DNA of 64,000 bases. Source: Topomyia yanbarensis. Its lineage: Eukaryota > Arthropoda > Insecta > Diptera > Culicidae. A program made the translations under genes and the position numbers. Under the pieces are notes generated by a model that was not told where the DNA came from, did not search any database, and saw only the letters and a program-made list of their open reading frames with translations. Positions 42,191 through 52,400 of this stretch are shown here, piece by piece (position 1 is the first letter of the stretch; each line of letters starts with the position of its first letter). The stretch covers positions 388,943,037 through 389,007,036 of the forward strand of contig NC_080672.1 in the NCBI RefSeq assembly GCF_030247195.1, given 5' to 3'.

Positions 42191-43285
42191 TTTCTTTTAT
42201 AAGAAATGTAAAAAATCGGCATCCGCGAAACTTCAGGATACAAAAGAATGGAGTTTCCCCTTTATTTGCAACCGATCGCAAAATAATCGGTCGGGGGATC
42301 TAGAACAGCTTTTGATTTCAAATATATTTGTTGGAAGACTTAGGTTTCACAAGGATACTAGTTTATATTTTTGCCACTCGGTGTTACTATAGAATTTCAA
42401 ATAACACTAAAATTGAGAATCTGATGAAAAATTTCATTGGGTACAACTTTGTAGAAAACTGTAAATTGATTTAAAAACATCCGAGAAAGTCATTAACATT
42501 TTATCAGTTTTTGGATTAGCACGGAGCCTACTTGTTAAAAAGTTGTTTTGCAAGAACTCACAAAAAATTGTTGGGTTTAGTTGAGCAGTGTATTCAGATG
42601 AATTTAGGTGTTTAGAAAGTCTCATTTTGAACGGAAAAAAATATATTTTAAGATTCCGTCGATTCGTGGGCGCCATTGATATTTTTTGAACATGGAAGTA
42701 TAGAGAAATGTTGACCAGACTTATTCGATACAACTACCTTTTAAAGATGTTAATAAGAATTGTAAACAGATTTTTTTTTCAATCATGTATTCGTGTGTTC
42801 TTTATAAAATCTATGTTCATTCTAGAGGAGGGATATTGTAATCTAGAATTACCCTCCTTCCTGATCAGATCCTGCCTGATAAAATATAATTGGTTTAAAT
42901 TCGAAACTTTCTATTTGAATTAACTTAATCAGACAATACGAGTCATTGTAACACATCACGGATTTTGTTGCAACTAGTGATTGAAAATCTGGTTAGTCCT
43001 TTTCAATATTAAAAGAAAGATGATTTAAAGAGAAATGAAATTCGAGTTTTTGGTAAATGATTGACTTTTGGGGCAGATTCCATTCACCGGAATGTAAAAA
43101 TATAGGATTCCGCTAGCACTCAAATCGCAAAATTATTTTCAAAAGAAACACATTTTACAATATCTTGGGAAAAGGCTTGATGCCAAATTTCATAATTCCC
43201 TCTGAGACGAAATTTCGAAAGTGTTACTTGCAGAGCACGAATCACAACAGTGAACGAACAAGAAAGCATGGCGCTTATGGTATAG
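42191..43285. other. A+T-rich spacer, no gene seen
   Basis: Weak open frames only; no motif recognised. Confidence 0.4.
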
Positions 43286-43287
43286 CA

Positions 43288-43762
43288 AAAAAGGCCCCCC
43301 TCTCATATTGTAACAAATGTCAAAGTAAGCTCAGATGCCGAATTTCACATCATTTGGACAATTCTAGACTCCCGCCCACTTCGCTTGAAATTTTTGAAAT
43401 TATTGCTATGGGAAAATATAGCGCACAAAAGGAACACGGAGCAGAAAAATTATTAAAAATAGGGGATCTTGGGGCCAAAATGACCCAGTACTCCACTTTC
43501 CCGTATTTTTCTAGAAACAAAAATATCTCCATTCAAATACTAAGGTTATTTCCTTTAAAAAAGAGGTATAAATTGTAATTTTCTGATTGAAACTTCACAA
43601 ATGTTATGGCATTTAATATATTTTTCCTCCATATTTTCCGATAGTCCCAATTTCAAAAAATTCAAGCGAGGTGGGCGGGAGTCTAGAATTGTCCAAATAA
43701 TGTGAAATTTGGCATCTGAGCTTACTTTGACATTTGTAAAAATATGAGAGGGGGGGGGGCTT
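43288..43762. mobile_element. Fold-back element, about 130-bp arms
   Basis: 43293-43420 (CCCCCCTCTCATATTGTAAC and onward, including CAATTCTAGACTCCCGCCCA) pairs with 43633-43760 on the other strand at high identity. The loop is about 210 bp. The right arm carries a 10-base G run where the left has six C. The open frame 43165-43578 is a by-product. Probably a MITE; superfamily not determined. Confidence 0.75.
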
Positions 43763-43764
43763 TG

Positions 43765-44408
43765 AGAATTAAAAAAAAATTTGCAATGCCCTAATGGCAC
43801 TGAACCATACAGCCTCCTTTCTTCGTGCAATTCTTTTCAGCGTATAGCGGTTCCGGAATTTCTTCTCAAAAAGAACTATGGCACTAGGCTTTCACACTTT
43901 TCTCCTAGGTTACATGAAATTTGTTCCTTTTAAATCTAAATTATGATTGGAGTACAAGAAAAGCCTTGTAGGTATATCGTTCGATGAACAGAAATTTTTC
44001 CAAAAAGTTAACAAACTTGAACCTAAATCTCATAGAATCATATTTTTATTCATCATATTTTATTGAAATTGGCTTATTAACTAGTAGGTAACGTGCAAAT
44101 CCAAATCTTTGACCAAATTTTAATAACTTTCTCGGGCGATTTTAGCTCGATTTATATTTTCTACATAGTTTATTAAAATCGCTTTAATCTAAATTATACA
44201 GTGAAGGCCCGATTTTATCAACACCCGATTTCGTTAGCTTTTTCACTCGATTGTCGCCATTTTGTATTGCGAAATGGACTCGGACATTGATCTCTATCAT
44301 ACACCTATCAAACCCGCTCTGAAAATATCCACATTGATTGGGTTTTACAGAATTCCGTTAAACCGTAAGTCGCCATCTTGGTTTTCAGAATGGTGTCAGA
44401 CATCGACG
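43765..44408. other. Spacer, possible older repeat
   Basis: No gene. From about 44200 the sequence (AGTGAAGGCCCGATTTTATC) looks like the end of another dispersed element, but no matching terminus was found. Confidence 0.35.
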
Positions 44409-44410
44409 TA

Positions 44411-45238
44411 GGGGAAGATGGGGTAAAACGCACCCCCTAAGGAAATATTATCATAACTAAGCTATAGAACATCAATTGTGAGAATTTAATTAATGATATC
44501 GTTTAACCAACATTTTCCTCTGTAATCAAAATTATAACGCTTTGCAAAATATTCAAAAACATGAAAATAATTAAATTCTTCAAAATCATTAAAAATCACC
44601 TTTTGAAAAATAAGCGGGGCAAAACGCACCTGTGCGGGGGCAAAATGCACCACAACAACGGAGCATAATGCACTAAAACAACGGGGTAGAATGCACCGCA
44701 ACAACGGGGCATAATGCTCGGCGAACAAGCAAGTAGTTTTGTTTTCTGACGAGATTTCACAAAAGTGTGCTATTAAATAGCCTTAGTTTATGCAATTCGT
44801 AGGTTTTCAGAACGATTTTTCTGTTTTCGATTAAAAAGCAGCAAAATCAGAGAAGAGAGCATTTTGCCCCCCGATGGAGCAGAGATATTAATTTAGCAAA
44901 AAGTGAATTATTTAGTAGATTTTTCATGTTTAGTGCGACAGAATAATGAACAACGGTATAAATAGAACTGGAATGCTCTAATATAATAGCAAAACAGTAT
45001 TTATAAGAGCGGAAAATCCTTGTTGCACGCGCCACAATAATTACATGAGAAGAGCACGTTATTGTGTTTTGTTTATTTCTCGAGTTGCTATTGATGTACG
45101 GTTATCAAACTTTGACAGTGTATGTTTACCATGGCGCACTTCCGACTGGTGTTACCGTTTTCTGGAAATTTCCAGCTGTTTTCGATATAAGCAAAGGGTG
45201 CATTTTGTCTCGGGGGTTCGTTCTACCCCATCTTCCCC
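44411..45238. mobile_element. TA-flanked MITE with GGGGAAGATGGGGTA ends
   Basis: Starts GGGGAAGATGGGGTAAAACG and ends CTACCCCATCTTCCCC, with TA on each side (44409-44410, 45239-45240), fitting a Tc1/mariner-type non-autonomous element. Inside, 44610-44720 has four short degenerate repeats of the type ACAACGGGGCATAATGCACC. No coding capacity. Confidence 0.8.
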
Positions 45239-45240
45239 TA

Positions 45241-47470
45241 CATTGGGTGTCTACTGGTTAGTCTTTTACATTCAATGTAACGAGGTTTTTTTGCATGGTT
45301 CTTGAAATTGACATGGCTTTTCCGCGGGTACCGAAAATAACGCGGTTTTTTGCACGGTTTTCTGAATTAACACGGTTTTTACACGAATTGGCAATTGAGG
45401 CGTTTTTACGTGTTTTTATATGGTACGTAAAACCCGCGTAAAAACCCTAATGTACTTAAAAATGGCATTTGCATTTGTTTTGTTTGTTCAAAAGCGTTGA
45501 ACAAGCGTTCTACCTGCTTGGCAACACTGCCACCGGGCCCGACCCCCTGACACGGGCAGTAGCTCGTCACAATGCAATCCTATCAGATCCTCACTTTAGC
45601 AGTGCATTCACAGTTCCGTATAATTGCTAGATACGTGCGATGGGAAAGTTCGTCTTCAGCCCTAAAGCCGACACCGGAAGGGTAGGTACTGGAAGTACAT
45701 TACACGGTAGGTACAGGATAACGCCATAGCTTTGCACTCGCGGTGTATTTATTTTCACAGCAAACAGTAAATTAAATTAACTGTCAAACTTTTAAATCTC
45801 TCCATATACACAGACTTTCGTTGTGCTCGGAGAAAGCAGGGTGGAGAGAGAGAGGGAGAAAGAAAGTACTCTACGTATAGGTGTGTGTAAATTTGGCGGC
45901 GAACTAGATAAGTGACTTGTTCGTGACTCAGTAATAGAGACATCACACGAAGGGATTTATGCAAGTTTAGTCCGAACAGCACCTGGGTTCTGATCTAAAA
46001 GAGAGGAAGTTCGTGTCGGCAAGTGAACTAGTTGTACCTGCTGCAGCTAACGAACCATTTCACGCCCGATGACAACTGCTGTTTAAATTGTTCTGGGCAA
46101 TTGAGCGCAATGGGAGATTGTTTAAAAATGTGTCAAACAATCGAATGCATATTTGCATTTCTATAAAAATGAAGTGCAGTAATTGATGGTAGTTGTTTCA
46201 GTTCGTCTACGCCTCTAATCCCTTTATTTTTTTATATTTAATCACCTGCAATAGAGTCATCCTCCAGTACGGTCACCTTCCTCTAGGTAAAATTATTCTT
46301 TTGAGCTCATCGCATTCGCGGTCCCTCACACTACATTCCTACTTTAAAACGCATTGGTTTAATTTTCGTTACTTTTAAACATAGAGGTTACAACTTAAAA
46401 TATATTTAAAATTAAATGTAACAATATAAGTTGGAAATAAGAAAAAAAAATAAGAATTTTTACGAACGTGTAAACGCGTCCTTGTTTAACACTATTTTTC
46501 TTATTTGACAATAGTTTTGGCCAAGGAGTTTTTATTCTCAGGTGATACAATCCTCAAAAACGCCGATCAGCCATGTTGGTTTTAGAAACGACAGCTAACA
46601 ACATTGTTTACTATTTCTCTCCATATGTTTGCTTAGATTTCAGGCGGTAAACAAAGTTGTTCACTGTCATTTTTCTTCCCCGCAGTATGCTGCACGCTTA
46701 CCTCACTCCTCACCTAGTTACTGCCAAAGACGAATCACCTTATAACTCAAAGCACCTTGGTTTTGGCCACATAGATTGGCATATCGGACAGTTAACCCAG
46801 CGAACTCATAGGTGTCAAGATGACTGAATAGAAGGTGTGGCCTTATCAATTATATTTCATAAAATAATGTTTACGTACAAAAAAGGGAAAAAATCGACTA
46901 CGTATTTTTAACGTGTACTACAATACTGAAAACATCCTCGGACTTAATGGCCCAATTCGCACAATTTTACATTTATTTAGGCCCGCTGACTCACATTGGC
47001 AATTATTTCCAAAACCGTCGTATAACATTGTTAGTCAAACCAACATTCGAATTAGCATTACTCGTCAAAAGTGTGGCATTATCCGGCGGGAAAACTTTAT
47101 CCCGGTCATAAATATGTATTATTTCGTGTAACTGCTTCTGATTGCGGTAGCGGTGGCGGCGTCGTAGGTCAGCAGTACTACTACCTCAGAATCGCACGAT
47201 GATGGTTTCGAATCACGACCGGCCAGTTGAAAGTCGAATGCAGTTCTGAAAGTGACGCTAGTTTAATGTATGAATTCGCTGGCATAGTGTACTGCACACC
47301 CACATATGTACATAGTAGTGGTTCCCGGCTGGAGTCCAACGTTCCCATTTATATGCAACCAATTTTGCCTGATATTGCTGCCTGGAACTTGTGTGGTTGC
47401 TGTAGCTACAACGGAACCAGCCACAACTCCGATATTACGGTGGTGATCGGCCAAGGTCGAATGTACGTAT
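45241..47470. other. Mixed DNA without recognised genes
   Basis: 45270-45450 has scattered ACACGGTTTTT / CGCGGTTTTTTGCACGG repeats. From about 45500 the DNA is less A+T-rich and looks single-copy. An ATGCATATTTGCAT motif lies at 46145-46158, four bases upstream of TATAAAA. Open frames are short and unrecognised. Confidence 0.4.
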
Positions 47471-47476
47471 GGTGTT

Positions 47477-47477
<1 letters not shown>

Positions 47478-47538
<61 letters not shown>
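47478..47538. repeat. (GT)n microsatellite
   Basis: About 61 bases of uninterrupted GT. The open frame 47227-47544 ends in a Val-Cys run encoded by it and is not a gene. Confidence 0.95.
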
Positions 47539-47540
<2 letters not shown>

Positions 47541-47642
47541 CTGATTTAGAGAGTATAATGTTGCAGTTGTTGCGAACGTGATTGAAATTGAAATTATTAA
47601 AAAATATTACTGAACCTAAGTGAGTTCGTGATCTGCGATTAG

Positions 47643-47891
47643 ATGGGGGAACTGAAGCAGCACAACTATCGAAGTGAGAACTTTTTGGAGCAGAGTAAGC
47701 TGGTGGTAATCTACGAGGCAGAATTCAGCAGGATGAAAACTAAATTTTGCGATTCAATCCGAACAAAAGATCGAAACGCTAACCATGTTTTAAAACGTAA
47801 TGCGGAATTTATATTGGCGCTTCGTACTAGCATTCATGAAAGCATCGAGCAACGAAAATTGCATGTTTCCAAAACCGGGACCGTAAACTGA
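47643..47891 (+). CDS. Small open frame of unknown status (82 codons)
   Basis: MGELKQHNYRSENFLEQSKL... is a hydrophilic, lysine- and glutamate-rich frame predicted by eye to be mostly helical, ending SKTGTVN and TGA. It lies in host-like, non-repetitive DNA 100 bases after the GT microsatellite. No domain or homologue is recognised and no splice site or promoter decides for it. It may be a short exon or chance. Confidence 0.15.
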   Translation: MGELKQHNYRSENFLEQSKLVVIYEAEFSRMKTKFCDSIRTKDRNANHVLKRNAEFILALRTSIHESIEQRKLHVSKTGTVN

Positions 47892-49375
47892 CATAAATAT
47901 ACTCCACACCGGATAATTTCTCGACAGTTTCTCGACACCCTCATTAGTTCAATTAAACAGTTTAGCCGCATCGCTGGATCCAAGTAACTCAACAGTGGAA
48001 ATGAAACCCCACCCACCACCGTTGCCCTTGTTCGGATAAGGATCAAACGTTAAATGGAAATGTACGTTGGTACAGTGAACTCTCCAGCAAAGACCACCCC
48101 AGGTGATGGTATAATTAGCGCAAGAAGAAGTCATCATTAGCAGTGGCAGTGCGCCCGCCACGGTGACACACGTTGAATGGTAGCGTGATTCGACGCCTTC
48201 TTCGGGTGGTGGTGGTGGTTTTGAACTCTGTTGCCCACTGCACCACCACTAGCACTGCTGATGGGAAGTGGCTCAGTCACTGACTTGTAATAGCCAACGA
48301 AGAGGTGGAACATGTCCCGCTGAGATCAATTCGCATCTCTCGTTTTTGTAAGAGGTTCAGCTGTACACAAGTTCAAGTAGGCAGTTAGACTAATTGGAGC
48401 ATTACTTTGGCGCTTGTTTTCATCACGTGCTGAAGGGTACACTCACAAAGGGGGGGGGGGGGCTTGGGTAATCTTGTTTGAATTGAGATTCTGATACTTG
48501 TATGGGTTAGAAAACTGGCACAAAGTTTACCGTATGCGTGATATTGTTGGCATCATCATGGAAATAAGATTCCCGTTTCTCCTGTGAAAACTACTTTGTT
48601 TATCTTTGCAAGCATATTTCCACTTGATATACTGAGCAATATACGCCAAGTGAAGAGAATTGGTTAAATCTCATGTCACGACAGTAGACACATACACCGG
48701 CTCGATTATACAACAGAGAACCATCAGTGTAAAAATCTATACATTCAACAAATTATGGCCCCATTCCGCCAGACAGCCATTCCCCACGAGGAGAAATTCT
48801 TGCATTGAAATTTTTGAAAAATGTACTTCATATGTATGGATGTGGAGAGTCACTGGGTGCAAGTATATACTCATGCCATATAACCATTAACTACAATTAC
48901 ATGTGTAACTAGTTGCACGATCCATTGAGTTACTGTTTCAAAACCAAGTAACCTTAAAATAGTATGCTATGCACAAGAAAATGTTACTAATGGAAACCCA
49001 TAAGGATAAAACAATTTCACTCATAGTAGCAGCATATCAAGAGGCTTGTCCGCTTCTAGAGGAACCACTTGGTGAATTTCCTCAATTGCTGGACTTGTAG
49101 TTATGTGGATACTCGTTTAACGAAAAAGAAGTACTCGATTGTCTTTTTAACACACTTTGCAGGCTGTACAAAACCAATACAAGCGACTGCCTCTGAGTTA
49201 ATTGTAGGAAATCTAATTATTGGGCATTTGCTTGTACAATAATGATAACCAAATGGATCAAATCGGTGCTTGAAAGTTACGCTCTGTATAAGTCTAAGGG
49301 GAAATACTGGAAATACTGGTGTTGGATCCGTATATGCCAACCACTGACGTAGCTTGCAAAGTTGCTTTCAACCAA
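47892..49375. other. Host-like DNA, no gene recognised
   Basis: Includes GGTGGTGGTGGT near 48201-48215 and a 13-base G run (48450-48462). Nothing transposon-like until about 49380. Confidence 0.4.
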
Positions 49376-49379
49376 AATT

Positions 49380-49626
49380 TTTTCTGCCAGGTATGAGTCT
49401 GAATTTGTCAAAGAACTTGTTTCGTTTTTCGAAGCACAATTGCAGTATTCTGGTCAGAATACTGACCAGACATTGTAAACTCAACTATAAAATGGGTACT
49501 ATTCAGCGTTATGAGTATTATTCGTGTGATCTTTGTGATTCCGATTACAGAACTTCATGTCATTTAATATGTAACTGCCCTATAGTATTCCAATTGCGTT
49601 TCCGGCTTTTAGGTTCTGCAGTATGA
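49380..49626 (+). pseudogene. Non-LTR ORF2 C-terminal fragment (R1/LOA group)
   Basis: The plus frame reads RILTRHCKLNYKMGTIQR and then a zinc-binding motif CDLCDSDYRTSCHLICNC (C-x2-C-x8-H-x4-C spacing), followed by LRFRLLGS. This is the usual end of LOA/R1-type ORF2 proteins after the RNase H or RT. No upstream catalytic part was recognised. About 90 codons remain, with no poly(A) visible. Confidence 0.65.
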
Positions 49627-49794
49627 ATAGCGAGATAAAATTTAACGATATGTTATTGTTACTTGCATAATGTGGTAAGGAGCTATAGGCTTTATCGGTA
49701 GCTTTCACAATTCCTTCTGTTTTGAAAAGTATCCAGGATGTTTACTGTTTTGTTTATGTGCTATAGCCATTTAAAATTTGACTGGATCAAGGAG

Positions 49795-49960
49795 TCTTTC
49801 AAACAACCAATAGATCCACGTATGAAAAACTCGAATCGGTGACCACACCATCGATTTCAACTTAGTGGTCGGATATGTAGGCGCGCTAGTCGTTCATGAA
49901 ATACTGATCGCCAGTAATAGCATTTGCTTACTTTAAACAATTTATCATAATTCTGAGCTT
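49795..49960 (-). pseudogene. I-clade ORF1 scrap
   Basis: The minus strand reads ANAITGDQYFMND, then RAYISDH, then VEIDGVVTDSSFSYVDLL, with two stops. It aligns with QANDIACCEHF, YHVYIPA and GVVTDDSLTCEDLL of the intact ORF1. A more complete sister fragment lies at 56480-56660 and shares flanking wording, so both come from one diverged I-like family. Confidence 0.65.
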
Positions 49961-50432
49961 ATTTGGGAAAACTTTCGCGATTTCCGCTACGCAGTAGATG
50001 AGCTTTGATCCGAAAGAACATCAGATATGGTCCGACTGAGTTCAAAGTGTATGATTTTAAACAAGGCGCACAACATTGTCCTCGTTTGGGAAGATGGCAA
50101 CAACATGCCCAAGAAATCAATGTTTGGGTGGAGCGCTGTCCTTTTTAAGAAAAACCATCGATCCAATATTGAAGGAGAAGTTTTTATGCACTTGGCTGAT
50201 CGTTGATGCCGACGGGAATTGGGAGAGACGATTAAGGGAGATTTTTTGAAATGTCAGACAATACGGTGGTGAATGTAGAGGAAAGATGTTTAAACGACTT
50301 AACTGTTGACTTCCATAACCCGCCAAAATGTATTCATACGTTGACCTACTTGCTGGACATCAATTGTTCGATGACCTATTTTCAAATCTCCTTGATTCCA
50401 CGATACGCGACAAGGAACAAGGTGCTGTTATC
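49961..50432. other. Spacer, no gene recognised
   Basis: May continue the diverged I-like fragment, but no motif could be assigned. Confidence 0.3.
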
Positions 50433-50710
50433 CTAGTGTATAACGCGCACACGACCGACGCGGATGACGAAGCGTCTTAAGGAACTTACACATGCGGCTG
50501 CTGACAATCCAGCGACGACACCTAGCAGCACGGCTTTCACGACGAAACAAACGTACACTGCGACCCAAACTTTTCCAGAAGCGCCTCTTCCCGCGAGTTG
50601 TCGAACAAGGAACGACCCTAAGTAGTACAGTCGCGTTTGCTCGAACAATTTTGCAGTCGTAATGCGAACAGCAGGTAGTGGTGCCATGTAATTGTCGCTT
50701 GTTTTAGGAC
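50433..50710 (-). pseudogene. BEL/Pao integrase fragment
   Basis: The minus frame starts MAPLPAVRITTAKLFEQTRL and continues YYLGSFLVRQLAGRG, VWVAVYVCFVVKAVLLGVVA and SLRRFVIRVGRVRVIH. It is the first half of the integrase core, equivalent to MAPLPKMRLTSFIRPF...TTRAIHLEVVHSLS at 19823. The conserved GLDYFGP and THLEVV are altered, the second catalytic block is missing. It is not a piece of the BEL at 15.7 kb; wording differs. Confidence 0.8.
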
Positions 50711-50719
50711 GGCAACGGA

Positions 50720-50825
50720 ACTATGAGGACAGCCGCAGACGCTCAGTTTTCTTATCTCTACTTGTCTTAACGATGAACACAGATGTCAGTTGCTAAGCAT
50801 TGCGTGTATACAATTCGTAATATAT
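50720..50825 (-). pseudogene. LOA-like RT fragment, 3' piece
   Basis: The minus strand reads CIHAMLSN, a stop, HLCSSLRQVEIRKLSVCGCP, continuing the LOA-like reverse transcriptase whose FRDIEGAFDNVSF piece lies at 54293 and above. The R1-clade element lies between the two pieces. Beyond CGCP the sequence switches to the BEL integrase fragment. Confidence 0.75.
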
Positions 50826-51080
50826 AAAGGTATTTTTTTTACAATGGAGAAGACCTTTACGTCCTAGCTCAGTACACGTGCTATTGGTAGGGTCCAATCT
50901 ACCACACGGGGTGCACTGGGGGCGTGTCGGGCTCGAATGGTGACCAGCCATTAATACCGACTAAACTCCATTGGGCTCCGCCATCATTCCTCCCAGGAAC
51001 TACCTCTCGGTATTACTTCTGGGGGGATGGCTGTACTAAATGTACTCATTCACTCTCACTCACGCGATCATACATCCTGT

Positions 51081-51512
51081 ATGAGGCTTACTTGGGTGCT
51101 CTCTCAATCGCACTTTGATTCACTCTCAAACACTCCCACATGAGGCTGACTTTTGTGCTCACCTTTTACGTTCCATGCGAGGCTGACTTGTGTGCTCACC
51201 TTACTCATTCCTTGCTAGGCTTACTTTTGTGCTCGCCCTACCCATACCATGTGAGGCTGACTTGGGTGCTCACCCTATCACCTGATTCACTCTCAATCGT
51301 GCCACTCTATTGTACCTTTGTCACTCCCCCTGGCATCCCATGTGGGACATTTTTCTTAGGCCCCACTTCTGACATACCATGCGAGGCTGACTTTTGTGCT
51401 CACCTTTTTCATTCCTTGCTAGGCTGACTTTTATGCTAGCCTCTACCAACCTGTGAGGCTAACTTTTATGCTCACCCTTAACATGCAGTGTGAGACTGAC
51501 TTGGATGCTCAC
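51081..51512. repeat. Minisatellite, about 36-bp unit
   Basis: About nine copies of GAGGCTGACTTTTGTGCTCACC-like sequence, near 51081, 51141, 51180, 51217, 51252, 51381, 51418, 51454 and 51490, mostly 35-39 bases apart. A block of about 100 bases near 51275-51380 is more divergent. It forms part of the R1-clade 3' UTR. Open frames over it (51140-51427) are repeat artefacts. Confidence 0.8.
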
Positions 51513-51801
51513 CCTTTCACTCCTCTGCCACGCCATGAGGCATCGATAGCTTAGTTCCAACATACTACGCTTCGACCCTCCCGTCTTGGCATGAGGCAGT
51601 CCACTTATACGCCTATACACTCACTCTTCTGTCTTGCTTCGGGGTGGCTGGGTTTACCCCTTACGCGGTTGCCATTCGCTGCGCCAAACCTGCCTCGGCA
51701 TGAACAGACCATTCACTCACTTTTTTGCGCTTGGCGTTTTTCGCTCCAGCTAACCAATCACTAGTTACCCGTGCCCGTCGTCTGTTGCTCGGTTCGCCAG
51801 A

Positions 51802-52400
51802 TTACCTGTAGCCTACTGGCAATCTGGATGGTAGCAGCCGAGACTGCGTTCCACTTCTCCACCGAATGACACATCCGCTGAATAAGGGTATCAGGGGTTG
51901 TGTCCCAGCCACAGACGTCAAGCATTGCTCTTCGTCTACACCTGGGCAGTCCGGGCAGACTGGCACCTCCGCGTGCACGAACCTGTGGAGGTACTGACGG
52001 AAACAGCCATGGCCTGACAGGAATTGTGTCAGGTGGAAGTGAACTTCCCCATGGGGTCTTCCCACCCAGCTCGATATGCTAGGTATCAGCCGGTAGGTCC
52101 ACCTACCTTTCGAGGAGTTGTCCCACTCACGCTGCCATCTGGTGACCGAGGTCACCCTGGTGCGCTAGCGGGCTCCCCTATTTCCACGTAGCTCAAAGCA
52201 CTCCTCATCTTCCCGAATGACCAGCCCGACTGGCATCATGCTCGCTATCACGCAGGATGCATCGTGTGATACCGTGCGGTAGGCAGATATCACTCTGAGA
52301 CACATCACGCGGTAGGTGCTCTCCAGTTTCTGTAGGTAACTGGTTACCCTCAGTGCTCTTGACCATGAGGGGCGCCGTACCTGAGGATAGATACGGCAAC
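51802..52400 (-). pseudogene. R1-clade ORF2 C-terminal region, frame-shifted
   Basis: After the main frame breaks near 52355, the protein continues in other frames. 52205-52399 is out of frame but covers the RVISAYRTVS-type region. 51802-52155 reads RWQREWDNSSKGRWTYRLIP, then SSWVGRPHGEVHFHLTQFL and HAEVPVCPDCPGVDEE, the end of R1-type ORF2 with its CxxC motif. The rest of the zinc motif is lost by a further shift. Confidence 0.8.

Noticed and set aside
41964..42281. 105-codon minus frame with a Cys-Val run
   Set aside because: Translation of the CA microsatellite.
43165..43578. 137-codon plus frame
   Set aside because: Crosses the left arm and loop of a fold-back element; no domain.
47227..47544. 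105-codon plus frame
   Set aside because: Its end is a Val-Cys run from the GT microsatellite and the rest has no recognisable domain.
51140..51427. 95-codon frame with repeated CEADLCAHL-type peptides
   Set aside because: Translation of the 36-bp minisatellite in a LINE 3' UTR.
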